Below are positions 1-8,234 of a DNA stretch of 25,715 bases, one piece after another. A program made the translations under genes and the position numbers. Under the pieces are notes generated by a model that was given only the letters and a program-made list of their open reading frames with translations, did not search any database and had not been told where the DNA came from. The DNA comes from a virus: positions 1 to 25,715 of the IMG/VR virus record IMGVR_UViG_3300023223_000446. One strand, 5' to 3'. Within the stretch, counting starts at the first letter, position 1, and each line of letters begins with the position of its first letter.

Positions 1-88
1 GAATACTTGTAACCGCTGTTATCGGATATTGATAAGGGATTAAAACATTTGTACTGTCTCCGGTATGAAATTCTGTTGCACCTTCCAT
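1..88 (-). CDS. Start of an unknown late gene (partial, runs off the left edge)
   Basis: Only the first 29 codons are visible, reading leftward from an ATG at 88; the gene continues beyond base 1. An AAAGGT ribosome binding site lies about 9 bases before the start. The visible N-terminus (MEGATEFHTGDS...) has no recognisable motif. It lies directly downstream of the prohead protease in the head operon, where a capsid, scaffold or decoration protein would be expected. That role is inferred from position only. Confidence 0.6.
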   Translation of the reverse strand, partial: MEGATEFHTGDSTNVLIPYQYPITAVTSI

Positions 89-111
89 TTTTATATACCT
101 TTATTTTAAGA

Positions 112-969
112 TTATTTTTTAAAAAGGTCGCCTAGTTTTTTAGTCGGTCCCTTTTTGGTTTTAAATAATGCTCCAAGACTCCCTTTTTGTGGCGGGTCTT
201 CGTGATCCTGATTTTCAGGCTCCCCGTCGAGAATCGCATCATATATTGTTTTTGTTTCCTTACCTTCTTTTAATGTTTTAATAATATTTTCGTTTGACTC
301 CTCGAGTCCAGATATTTTTTCATTGAACCCTTCCATTAATTTAACTAAGTCCTCAATTGTTTTCGCGGGCTCCGGTTCTGTAGCTGGGTCTTTTTCAATG
401 AACATAGATTGCTCAAGTTTACTAAGGTCGATATCCTTGGGGAATTTTTTTAATATTTCATCCTCATTAAGTTCATCGTCTTCACCAAGAAAACCTTTGA
501 CCCTTAAAGCATTTCTATTGCTCCCGACGTTGACCATAGAAAATTCATGGAGCTCTGCCTTGTGTGTGATTATACTTGCTTTCGGTTTTAAACCGGTTCT
601 CTCGTCGCGGTGTACAAACTCTCTATCTGTTGCAGTAAATCCAACTGAACCGGCTGTCATAATCTTGTCAATCATTAAACCCTTAACGGTGTCAGCGAGG
701 GCATGTATACCGCTAGTAGGAAATTTAATACCTTTAATCATAAGTTTACCGTTTTCAACAACTGCCTTTTTAGCCCGAGCAATTGCAGGTATACGATGAT
801 TGTGTGCAAATAAAATAACTGGGTTTCTATTAAATTGTTTTACATCCCACCCCTTAACCTCAATTATTTCACCGTCACGATCAACACTTGAGTCGCTACC
901 GATAAAATCAAATGTGCCGTCTTCATTGGCTTTAATATCTTGATTAAAAAGCCCTTTCAATAATTTCAT
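112..969 (-). CDS. HK97-type prohead protease (peptidase U35/S78 family)
   Basis: This 285-residue protein is a capsid-maturation protease that would cleave scaffold or capsid N-termini inside the prohead. The visible family pattern includes a central fold with the His-containing segment VILFAHNH (about residues 51-58), the AGSVGF segment (about 106-111), and the Ser-containing ELHEFSMVNVGSNRNAL stretch (about 139-155) that aligns with the family's E-x-S-x-V-x-x-x-x-N-x-x-A motif. The C-terminal third is acidic and lysine-rich and could act as a scaffold-like tail, which is an inference. AGGAGAAA precedes the ATG, and the gene follows the portal stop by 8 bases, the usual portal-protease order. 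Confidence 0.87.
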   Translation of the reverse strand: MKLLKGLFNQDIKANEDGTFDFIGSDSSVDRDGEIIEVKGWDVKQFNRNPVILFAHNHRIPAIARAKKAVVENGKLMIKGIKFPTSGIHALADTVKGLMIDKIMTAGSVGFTATDREFVHRDERTGLKPKASIITHKAELHEFSMVNVGSNRNALRVKGFLGEDDELNEDEILKKFPKDIDLSKLEQSMFIEKDPATEPEPAKTIEDLVKLMEGFNEKISGLEESNENIIKTLKEGKETKTIYDAILDGEPENQDHEDPPQKGSLGALFKTKKGPTKKLGDLFKK

Positions 970-977
970 ATTTTCTC

Positions 978-3134
978 CTATTCAAATGGTATTGTTATAC
1001 ATCCGCAATTAATTACATCTTCGGCCGCTGCCCCTGACTCGTGCGGCATAGTTAACCCATTAGAAAAAGCTTTACCAATCTCCCGTACTTCTCCGTCGGT
1101 GGCTGCGTGATCTTCTCTAGGATCGGTCGGGTTTTTAGAACTTATCCACATATGTTTAGACACCCCAAGACCTTCCATTGCATCGACACGGCCTTGTGTA
1201 AGTGCTTTATTAATTTCTGTTTTAGCAATATTCCGGGCATTCCGATTTGCGTTATTCATAATATCCCGTGCAGCTTGTGCAACTTTTCCGGCTGCCTCAT
1301 TATATGATTGTCCTGCGGTTATGGCATCGGCAATAATAGGTTTTATTTTCTTTTCCATCTTACGACGGATGGTTTCATTTAATCCCTGCAATTCAACGGA
1401 CCTGGTATTGATGGCTGCCAGTGCCCGAGGGTTACCAATGTCAAAACTAAGTTGCAGTTGTGAGGTAATGTTTCCAACACCGAGGGTATAACCTTCCGCA
1501 ATGAATGGCCTACTGACTTCGACAATACGTTCGTTAGCGTCTTTAAAATCGGGGAATATTTCATTTATGATATCAGGTGAAAGCTGTTTAATGGTCTTTG
1601 AATCATCGTCAATAGAGAATATACGTTCTAATATTTGTTGCCGTAATGGGTCTAAATACTCCTCAATTAATGCTTTAGCAAATCGTCCCTGGGCACGGGC
1701 TTTCTGTTTTTCGGTGCGCTTCCTTTCATTGTCGCCCCGAGTAGATTTTTCCTCTATAGATAATGACCAATAATCTGTTTTATCATTGTCAATTGTTTTA
1801 CTATTATTATCGGGTGTTGCTGCAGCATTTGAGGCCCCAATTTTTTGTAGCTCTAAAGGTAATCGATCCGGCTGTGCAGGAAACCCAAGATTTTGATTAG
1901 TGTTTACTTCGTCCGGGGTAAATCCTATTTTAATTAATCGCTCCGCAGTTTCCACCTTTATATCAAACTCCTCTTTTAATCCGTCAATTGCTTCCTTCCT
2001 AAACCTTGCGTGTTTACCGTCTAATCCTTCGGCGTCAAAAAAATCACTAAGTAAAGTGGTTTCAAATAATATCATTTTTGGAATAAGATTATAATTGTAT
2101 AACTGTTTTTCCTGTTCCTTGATATTACTTTTAATACTAGAATCCTCTAATATTTGTAACAGTGCTTTTGGAGTATTTAAAACCGTACATACTTCGTCAC
2201 GTGACCACCTTTTTTGAAATGGAAACTCCATATCTTTTTGACTCGCTGAAATTGCCTCAAGCTTTGAGCCTTTACCAAATACGCTAACGCTGTGGCTTTT
2301 ACGTAATCCACGATGTTTCTTTTCATAACGTAATTCCATTGCCGTGGCTTCGTCCTCTGTTATCTGCTGTTCAGTCGATATCTGTACTGTCGGCGTTGCA
2401 TCCCTTTGAAAAAAGTTATGATTAAATTGACTTGCTGCAAAATCGGTTTGTAATCCAAGCGATGCAGCTAGTAGCGGCCCCATACCCCGAAACTCATTAA
2501 AGGGATTGAAGTTTTTAAAATGTATAATATCAATCGGATCAATAAACTGTTCCTTTCCATTTGGAAGTAACCTTTTCCAGCCAATTAACTCGTCGGCTTT
2601 TACAATGTGTTGCATTCTATCAGGACTTAAAACTTTTATTCGCATGGGTTGCCCGTTCGCTCCCCTTAATTTTTGCCAGAAACATTCACCCCTTAAAGCC
2701 ATCCAAGTAATAAAAGAATCAAGTAGCCAAAATTTATTACCGGTAGGGCTAACAAATTCAAATAGACGCTGTGGAAAAACATCCGGTCTTTCCATTAGGT
2801 TATCACCGTCGAAGAAATCAAGTGGTACATGTGAGAAATTTAAACGCATAACTTCAATGCAAGAAAATACCCAGGGGTTTTGAGCATAGGCATTTTGTAG
2901 CCTTGCCGACGTTCCAAGGTCTTCACGACTTGCGAGGTTAAGAAATTTTAGATGTGCATCACCTGTACTCAGTACGGTATTAAAATTTGATATGGAACCA
3001 TCTGCAGCAAAGTTTAACCCTTTCTCGGTGAGGCCTTGCATTACTTTTCGGGTGACGGTTTCTGTTAGTGTGGTCGTTTTTTGTTGCTCCATTATCTTAG
3101 TATATCCGTTATCATAATTATCTAATATATTCAT
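978..3134 (-). CDS. Portal protein fused to a Mu F-like head morphogenesis domain
   Basis: At 718 residues this is about 250-300 longer than a typical HK97-type portal. Residues about 80-420 look like a portal: the NPWVFSCIEVM helix, a WxxxRGECFW segment, LSPDRMQ, DIIHFKNFNP and the FGKGSKLEAIS/KDMEF region. A charged linker follows. Residues about 560-718 resemble the Mu gpF/SPP1 gp7 minor head domain: NIAKTEINKALTQGR, MWISSKNPTDPREDHAATDGE and a terminal CGC motif. The portal forms the dodecameric DNA channel, and MuF proteins enter the head or assist assembly. The start overlaps the stop of the upstream LamG gene (TAATG), with GGGTGG 4 bases before it. The fusion appears intact, with no frameshift. 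Confidence 0.87.
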   Translation of the reverse strand: MNILDNYDNGYTKIMEQQKTTTLTETVTRKVMQGLTEKGLNFAADGSISNFNTVLSTGDAHLKFLNLASREDLGTSARLQNAYAQNPWVFSCIEVMRLNFSHVPLDFFDGDNLMERPDVFPQRLFEFVSPTGNKFWLLDSFITWMALRGECFWQKLRGANGQPMRIKVLSPDRMQHIVKADELIGWKRLLPNGKEQFIDPIDIIHFKNFNPFNEFRGMGPLLAASLGLQTDFAASQFNHNFFQRDATPTVQISTEQQITEDEATAMELRYEKKHRGLRKSHSVSVFGKGSKLEAISASQKDMEFPFQKRWSRDEVCTVLNTPKALLQILEDSSIKSNIKEQEKQLYNYNLIPKMILFETTLLSDFFDAEGLDGKHARFRKEAIDGLKEEFDIKVETAERLIKIGFTPDEVNTNQNLGFPAQPDRLPLELQKIGASNAAATPDNNSKTIDNDKTDYWSLSIEEKSTRGDNERKRTEKQKARAQGRFAKALIEEYLDPLRQQILERIFSIDDDSKTIKQLSPDIINEIFPDFKDANERIVEVSRPFIAEGYTLGVGNITSQLQLSFDIGNPRALAAINTRSVELQGLNETIRRKMEKKIKPIIADAITAGQSYNEAAGKVAQAARDIMNNANRNARNIAKTEINKALTQGRVDAMEGLGVSKHMWISSKNPTDPREDHAATDGEVREIGKAFSNGLTMPHESGAAAEDVINCGCITIPFE

Positions 3135-3820
3135 TATGCCACCCGCCTACGGAATTTTAAATCACTGTCACCGTAATCAGGTGAACCGTTTGGTGTACCG
3201 TTGAACCCTCCGACAATATCTATTACTGAACCGGCACCACCTGCAGCAACACCGCCGCCTTTTTCATTCATTCGCCAATTAGCAATAATACCCTCGTGTA
3301 TTCCATCCGTACCTTCACAACCAAACATATGTTTAGCCTCTGGTAATACAAGAGCACGATTATATATTCTTATATCCTCAACACGGGCCTTTACATCCCT
3401 CGTCGTGCTATCCGGATGGCGGCCAATTCCTATATGTTCATTTGCATCGTTTATGGTTCCCGTGTTTGTGTCCGAATCTTCCTCAACGCCATCAAGTAAA
3501 AGCCTTACCGTCGTACCATCCCAGGTCATACAAATATTATGTTTGACATCATTATTTGATAACACTGTAGTTCCTGTGAGAGTGGTTGTATGATCGCTTG
3601 TGGTTAATCTACAAACGGCCTCAAACGTCGAACCTCTAATGCCTATATGATAATCATCACCTGTAGAACCATTTGTTTTTGTCAACATGCGACCCCAATT
3701 CGTGCCAGCGTTAGCAGTAGGAAAAATCCAACCGCATAAGGTCATAGCAGAGAAACCACCAAGGGCGGCATTGTCTGCAACTTCAATGTATTTCGAATCC
3801 GAATCAATTTCCATTGACAT
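3134..3820 (-). CDS. LamG / concanavalin A-like lectin-fold protein
   Basis: This 228-residue protein has the LamG jellyroll pattern: an opening D-S-x-Y-I-E-V strand, MTLCGWIFPT, the central HNICMTWDGTTVRLLLDGV strand pair (about residues 93-111) and VEDIRIYNRALVLPEAKHMF (about 148-167). Such domains bind carbohydrate or decorate virion surfaces. An AAGGAT site precedes the ATG. The start could also be the second Met, two codons later. It lies between a fibre-like gene and the portal, so it is likely a virion appendage or capsid decoration; that role is inferred. Confidence 0.72.
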   Translation of the reverse strand: MSMEIDSDSKYIEVADNAALGGFSAMTLCGWIFPTANAGTNWGRMLTKTNGSTGDDYHIGIRGSTFEAVCRLTTSDHTTTLTGTTVLSNNDVKHNICMTWDGTTVRLLLDGVEEDSDTNTGTINDANEHIGIGRHPDSTTRDVKARVEDIRIYNRALVLPEAKHMFGCEGTDGIHEGIIANWRMNEKGGGVAAGGAGSVIDIVGGFNGTPNGSPDYGDSDLKFRRRVA

Positions 3821-3829
3821 AATTTATCC

Positions 3830-5506
3830 TTATTTAAATTTCATTCCTAATTCTGCGATAAGTGCGGCGGCAACAAGGTTGTCACTACCATCGGTAGGAA
3901 CTCTGGTAATTTGGAATTGATACAATCGACCTGCCACAATATCGGGAGTAAAAGAAACGAATGTTAAATCTTGAGTATCATATTGAAAAAATTCATTTGA
4001 GGCCGGGTAATCAATTGCGGTTAACAGTGTCCCGGAATCCCAAGCCGCTACCGCGCCATTATCCGGTATTTCACGAACATATAATTTGAGCCTCATAGTT
4101 ACGGCACCACCGGTTGATGTTCTCCTACGCGACTTGATATCTATCTGTAAGGTAGATTTTCCAGTCCTTGCCCTTAATAGAAAACCAAATCCCGTTTCGG
4201 CTGACTCCTCAAGTGCTATAACAGGAATTGCCGCGTTATTATCATCGTTCTCAGTAGGTGCACCGGCATTGACAGCCCAATCAGCACCAACAGAAATATT
4301 AACTTGATCGGCATAGAATAAATGTTCAGCGTCACCACCGTTACCAGTTTCCAAGGCAGCAATTGCCTGTGCTACTCTTTGGGCCGTCCATATCCTTTCT
4401 GTTGTGGCCGTACCTGCCTCGGCTTCGCCCTGTGAAACAACATCGGGATTGACCTCTGCACCTGTGGCAACACCATCTAATTTCGTTATTTGTGCAGCAG
4501 TGGCAAGCCCCTTTTGTGCAGCAGTTGCGCTTTGAATGTCATCTGTACCGTCGGTGTGATCGCTTGCGTGATTAGTAGGTGCTCTTGAATCACTATTGCG
4601 TGGATCTGAATTTGTAACGTATTTATTGGCTGAACTAGCAACCCCATTTGTACCAACTAAGGCGTCGTTTTCATCCTGTAATGGTATACGTGAATCATCA
4701 CCCTCGGTGATTTGTCCGGCACCTGTACCAAACTCAAGGGCCGATACTTCATCAAAGGTCAATCCGGTAGTACCAACGACAATTGGATTAGCGGTTGTTA
4801 AGATATGCCGGTGTGTATGGTGTGTAGAATTTGAATCATTGACAGAAACAGTTAACCCGTTCTTGACCTCTGCGTCACTGTCAGCGTCGGTAGAACGTGC
4901 CCAGGCGCCTGCAGCAGTAACATAAATACCGTTGTCCTCTGCGGCTGTCTGCTCAAGTACCAGTATACGGCTTGCCGATGTAGTTACACCATTAATGGTT
5001 TGCTCACCGGATAAAGTAATATTACCTGAACCCTCGGTCGTAGTAGCGACGGACGCCTTTACTTCTACACCGGTTGATAAGGCCCCGGTAATAGCGAGAA
5101 TTTTACTTGCTGATAATAGCTCGGTTGTACTCGAACCCGCATCATTAATAATCCTATGCTGTGCTATAATGAAATCAAGTAAATTATCATGGGAAATAAT
5201 TGCCTCAATTTCCCCGGCTGTCTGGTCGTCTTTTGCATTCGCCTCTATACCATCTAATTTAGAAGCAAATGCGATAGTCATTAATCCATCTAACGCCGCC
5301 GTTGCATCTCTGATTTTATCAGCGCCACCGGTAACATGAGTAGCCGCGTGGTTCATTGGCATTGCTGCGGGTAGGTTCCCAACCTCCACTTTCTTTTGTA
5401 CAAAATTGTCGGCTGAATCTTCTATAACTAAAACGTCACCACTAATAGGCGGGTCTTTTTCGGCTAATCCTTTTATATTTAATTTAAGAGGGCTAAATAT
5501 TTCCAT
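3830..5506 (-). CDS. Tail-fibre-like protein with repeated fibre motifs
   Basis: The protein has 558 residues from the ATG at 5506; a TTG one codon earlier is possible. Two copies of a fibre repeat are visible near residues 50-93 and 311-353, each with NHA..H..G.D.I..A....GL........KLDG pattern. Residues about 150-255 match the phage fibre module running from ITLSGEQTINGV through NGIYVTAAGAWARSTDAD to GTTGLTFDEV. A C-terminal beta-rich domain (about 395-558) would be the distal or knob part. Expected role: host-surface adhesion. Unusually, it sits between the large terminase and the portal genes instead of in the tail module. It overlaps the upstream gene's stop (TGATGG), and GGGGGTGG precedes the start. 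Confidence 0.75.
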   Translation of the reverse strand: MEIFSPLKLNIKGLAEKDPPISGDVLVIEDSADNFVQKKVEVGNLPAAMPMNHAATHVTGGADKIRDATAALDGLMTIAFASKLDGIEANAKDDQTAGEIEAIISHDNLLDFIIAQHRIINDAGSSTTELLSASKILAITGALSTGVEVKASVATTTEGSGNITLSGEQTINGVTTSASRILVLEQTAAEDNGIYVTAAGAWARSTDADSDAEVKNGLTVSVNDSNSTHHTHRHILTTANPIVVGTTGLTFDEVSALEFGTGAGQITEGDDSRIPLQDENDALVGTNGVASSANKYVTNSDPRNSDSRAPTNHASDHTDGTDDIQSATAAQKGLATAAQITKLDGVATGAEVNPDVVSQGEAEAGTATTERIWTAQRVAQAIAALETGNGGDAEHLFYADQVNISVGADWAVNAGAPTENDDNNAAIPVIALEESAETGFGFLLRARTGKSTLQIDIKSRRRTSTGGAVTMRLKLYVREIPDNGAVAAWDSGTLLTAIDYPASNEFFQYDTQDLTFVSFTPDIVAGRLYQFQITRVPTDGSDNLVAAALIAELGMKFK

Positions 5507-5853
5507 CAACCACCCCCGGAATAATTGATTGATGCGGTGGGTGTGCCGCCTGTAGCACCAACAAAATTAAATCTAATCTTTTCAATTGGTGCACTAGGTA
5601 CTGATATTGCAAAATTACCATTTGCTGTTTTAACAGTATCTACCTCATTAGGGTTGAGGTTGTAAGGTTTTTCAGATCCAGCGGCTTCCTCGTTTGCACC
5701 CTCTACCCGGACAGTTGCATCTGTTACTACACCCGCTAACACATACCTCATAATATGATGTTCGTATTTTAATTGCTTAACATTGAGCCACTTTGTTGTA
5801 TCACCAACATTTAAAAGTGCCTCACCATTTTCTTTTAATAAAACCTCACTCAT
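5506..5853 (-). CDS. Small beta-rich virion-associated protein, function unknown
   Basis: This protein has 115 residues and a strong AGAGGAG ribosome binding site. Alternating hydrophobic residues suggest beta strands, including RYVLAGVVTDATVRVEG (about 36-52). A C-terminal stretch resembles the NGNFAISVP-APIEKIRFNFVG segment that I recall from small hypothetical proteins near phage terminase and fibre genes. It has no signal peptide or membrane segment. Its place before the fibre and LamG genes suggests a decoration or fibre-base protein, but no function can be assigned. Confidence 0.65.
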   Translation of the reverse strand: MSEVLLKENGEALLNVGDTTKWLNVKQLKYEHHIMRYVLAGVVTDATVRVEGANEEAAGSEKPYNLNPNEVDTVKTANGNFAISVPSAPIEKIRFNFVGATGGTPTASINYSGGG

Positions 5854-5864
5854 TTATTTCTCCT

Positions 5865-7193
5865 CTATATAAATACTTGTGGTGCGTAATATATATTTGA
5901 TTTACGAGCCCAATTAGCGAGTATATAAGCGTCTCCCCAATCCGGGCTTTTACCAATTCGTTTTTTAATATCCTGTTTCTTTTCCACTTTTATTTTCCTA
6001 TCTCCGACAATTTCATACCATACATTTGTTAGATCATTTATAATTAATTGCTCAGTTATTTCACCGACTTCTTTTTTCTCAATACTTTTTTTACAAGCCC
6101 AGTGCATTTGAGCCCGTAGATTAAAAAATTTAAAGAACCTCTCCTCAGTTGTTTCAATTGGTTTCTCTCCACCGTTGATACTGATTACAAGTATTTTTAA
6201 TACTGCCAAGCCATCGACTACACCGGCACCGAGCCCAACGGCATCAACTGCGACTTTCCTATGGGGTATATTAAACCGTACAATGAGTTCAGCGGATTTT
6301 TGGATCACTTCCGGTATACTCGTTTTTTTGTGCTCCTCGGTGTAATGTGTATTACCATTTTTTAGAACGATCCATACACTCGGGTCGGGACCGTAACGGC
6401 CTACATCAACACCCATAGAGTACTCGTCACTTTCCTCGGGGTTGTGCTTGACAGGTTCCTTACAGGCTTCTATTTCAGCCGTACCTATGATTTGTTTGAT
6501 ATCGTCGGCACTGACAAATTTACCAAGTACAAACCGGTCATACTGTGAGGGTGACAACTCGTCGAGTATTTCAAAGTATTCCTCTGCAAGATTTTCTTTA
6601 TTGTGAATGGGGTTCATTAAAAGCTTGTCGTAATTCTCAGGCCTTTTTAACGGCTCGTTAGTAATCGGATTAACTAAATCGAAAAACAACCTATGACACC
6701 AGTGTGTTTTAGGTGGTGGGTTACAATCGAAGTACCCCTTGTTTTTACAACCGGCGGTTTTCTTACCGAGCCTGGTCATAAGTTTTTCGACAAGTATATA
6801 ATCCGGATTCTCCGATACCTCACAGGCGTACACCGTATTATATTCATGGCCGAGTATTTTCTCTGTCTTACGTGGGTCGTCTAATCCAGCGACGGATATA
6901 ACAGACCCATTGCTAAACGTTACAAAATACTTTGACCTATTAAGTGTATATTGGTGAGGCTCTAACATTTCCTCAAGCATAGGGATTAACGTTTCTCTCC
7001 ATATACTTGATTCAGCGTGTGCGAAAATCTGCCGTACAATAATGTGTCTTGACTTCCGAAATTTCAAAGAGCGGTAAATAATAGCCTTGGTTAGTATGTA
7101 GGTCTTTCCGGACCGTGAACCACCATAGGCAAAAAAGAATCTTACTTTTTTAATTTTCTCTAATAATGGACCTTGCTTTATGTTTAGTCCCAT
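5865..7193 (-). CDS. terL: Terminase large subunit (packaging ATPase and nuclease)
   Basis: This 442-residue DNA-packaging motor translocates DNA into the prohead and cuts the concatemer. Walker A is GGSRSGKT (residues 24-31). The Walker B/catalytic Glu region is NTVYACEVSE (119-128, probably Glu125), and the coupling motif is DCNPPP (156-161). The RNase H-like nuclease domain starts at GVDVG (Asp263), continues through VAVDAVGLGAG (Asp317) and ends with PDWGDA (Asp421), the usual acidic triad. Length is typical. The ATG follows the stop of a 20-codon membrane peptide gene with no gap, and no good Shine-Dalgarno precedes it, so translational coupling is likely. Confidence 0.95.
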   Translation of the reverse strand: MGLNIKQGPLLEKIKKVRFFFAYGGSRSGKTYILTKAIIYRSLKFRKSRHIIVRQIFAHAESSIWRETLIPMLEEMLEPHQYTLNRSKYFVTFSNGSVISVAGLDDPRKTEKILGHEYNTVYACEVSENPDYILVEKLMTRLGKKTAGCKNKGYFDCNPPPKTHWCHRLFFDLVNPITNEPLKRPENYDKLLMNPIHNKENLAEEYFEILDELSPSQYDRFVLGKFVSADDIKQIIGTAEIEACKEPVKHNPEESDEYSMGVDVGRYGPDPSVWIVLKNGNTHYTEEHKKTSIPEVIQKSAELIVRFNIPHRKVAVDAVGLGAGVVDGLAVLKILVISINGGEKPIETTEERFFKFFNLRAQMHWACKKSIEKKEVGEITEQLIINDLTNVWYEIVGDRKIKVEKKQDIKKRIGKSPDWGDAYILANWARKSNIYYAPQVFI

Positions 7194-7256
7194 TTACACC
7201 ATTGCAAATAGAGCCATGAATAAAAGTGCTAATATCACATATATAATTATTGTCAT
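7194..7256 (-). CDS. 20-residue single-span membrane peptide
   Basis: This tiny frame begins at an ATG two bases past the TAA of the upstream gene (TAATAATG) and ends in TAA immediately before the terminase ATG. Apart from the start Met and Thr2 the peptide is almost wholly hydrophobic (MTIIIYVILALL...), enough for one transmembrane helix. No ribosome binding site is evident, so expression would depend on coupling to the gene before it. It fills the whole intergenic space, which argues for a real gene, but such a short AT-rich frame could be chance. A function cannot be assigned. Confidence 0.4.
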   Translation of the reverse strand: MTIIIYVILALLFMALFAMV

Positions 7257-7258
7257 TA

Positions 7259-7465
7259 TTAAAAATTCTTATCATAGTAATCGTGTATTAGTCCGTTAAT
7301 ATCTTTTTTGGAGAACTCTGAGCCCTCCCCACTTTTATGCCGTACCCAATAATTTTCATTATCAATACTGGATTCGGTAATAGTGTAATCACCGAAAGTA
7401 AATTCTTGTTTTATTTCTGGCTCAGGCATTTTTACACTCTCTGATATAGTCGGCCAATATCCCAT
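7259..7465 (-). CDS. Conserved-looking small acidic protein, unknown function
   Basis: This protein has 68 residues. AAAGGAAG precedes the ATG, which overlaps the stop of the upstream gene (TTAATG). Residues about 23-60 form a compact domain pattern (FTFGDYTITES...YWVRHKSGEGSEFSKKDINGLI) that I recall from small phage proteins near terminase genes. It has no cysteines, membrane span or signal peptide. Function not recognised. Confidence 0.6.
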   Translation of the reverse strand: MGYWPTISESVKMPEPEIKQEFTFGDYTITESSIDNENYWVRHKSGEGSEFSKKDINGLIHDYYDKNF

Positions 7466-7599
7466 TAACTTCCTTTACAATAATCCTTACCACCGTGGAG
7501 GGACATAAACAATTCTGTCATAAGCCAATAATCTCTATTGGTTGAATTTTCAATACTCTCAAATAGTTCATCTAATTTTTTACACTTTTTACATGTCAT
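7465..7599 (-). CDS. Small CxxC protein, 44 residues
   Basis: The frame runs from an ATG at 7599, overlapping the end of the upstream membrane-protein gene by 11 bases, to a TAA that overlaps the next start. The N-terminus MTCKKCKKLDELFESIE has a CxxC pair, and there is one more cysteine near the C-terminus (GKDYCKGS). The middle NRDYWLMTELFMSLHGG is a pattern I recall from small phage proteins. It may bind a metal, but three cysteines are not diagnostic. It exactly fills the gap between two genes of the operon. Confidence 0.55.
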   Translation of the reverse strand: MTCKKCKKLDELFESIENSTNRDYWLMTELFMSLHGGKDYCKGS

Positions 7600-7819
7600 A
7601 TTTTATACCAAGGCTGATAAGTCTAACAATGATGGCTGTGGCTGCAAGCAATAAAAATGATGCACAGAGCGTTATAGTAGAAAACCGTATAAATCTATAT
7701 TCCGATGTATACCAATTATAAAAATTAGGGTCGAGTTCTTTTATAGTTCTCGCCCCTGCGTTCCATCGTTTATTATATTCTTTCTCTGTTAATGCCATTG
7801 GTGGCGGTATCCTTCCCAT
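7589..7819 (-). CDS. Small membrane protein between the terminase genes
   Basis: This protein has 76 residues. A soluble, aromatic-rich N-terminal half (NFYNWYTSEYRF) precedes one long hydrophobic segment at about residues 48-70 (TLCASFLLLAATAIIVRLI), then a short basic tail. The topology is one membrane span. The first ATG at 7819 has GGGGTG about 10 bases upstream, inside the end of the terS gene; a second Met at codon 8 is also possible, with GGAAGGA upstream. Its location in the packaging cluster gives no clear role. Confidence 0.6.
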   Translation of the reverse strand: MGRIPPPMALTEKEYNKRWNAGARTIKELDPNFYNWYTSEYRFIRFSTITLCASFLLLAATAIIVRLISLGIKYDM

Positions 7820-7826
7820 TTAATTA

Positions 7827-8234
7827 TCACACCCCATCAAATGCCTTATCAAATTTAATAGTAAAATCCGTATCTCCGGAGTGTTCCAGGTTAATTTTTT
7901 CGTTCCATTTTTCGACTACTTGCATGAATAATTTCATGGCAGCAACGTCACCATTTATTGCCTCGGTTGCGATCTTATGAACAACGGCATTTGTGAGTAC
8001 TCTAACTTTTTGAATACGTTCATCAAGGCTTTTTTTCGATAATGATTTAACATGTGCGTGTATTGTATTTGGGCTATACTTGGTTATTTTAGCCAGATTA
8101 CGAATAGTGGGAATGCGCTGAAACTCTTTAATATATTGTACATAGGCACCTTCAATTATAGCCTGGGTATGCTCCCAGGCGGCAGTGTGATCTGTATCAA
8201 CTTGTGCAATCTCATGTTCGTTAGTTTCGGGCAT
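7827..8234 (-). CDS. terS: Probable terminase small subunit
   Basis: This 135-residue protein is the first gene of the leftward operon and lies a short distance before terL. Residues about 38-66 form a helix-turn-helix (RIPTIRNLAKITKYSPNTIHAHVKS), the DNA-recognition part of small terminases. Residues about 80-115 are helical and would form the oligomerisation region, ending with a short acidic tail. It would recognise the packaging site and load the large subunit. No Shine-Dalgarno lies immediately before the ATG at 8234; the only good one, AAAGGAG, is 40-46 bases upstream and serves a two-codon frame (see leader). An alternative is an HTH transcription regulator. Confidence 0.72.
   Translation of the reverse strand: MPETNEHEIAQVDTDHTAAWEHTQAIIEGAYVQYIKEFQRIPTIRNLAKITKYSPNTIHAHVKSLSKKSLDERIQKVRVLTNAVVHKIATEAINGDVAAMKLFMQVVEKWNEKINLEHSGDTDFTIKFDKAFDGV

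Noticed and set aside
323-799. Plus-strand frame of 158 codons over the protease gene, and similar plus-strand frames at 2506-2883, 4932-5339, 23175-23777, 23868-24434 and 24537-25385
   Set aside because: All lie antisense to well-supported minus-strand genes, lack ribosome binding sites, and have Ser/Leu-rich translations typical of reversed coding sequence.
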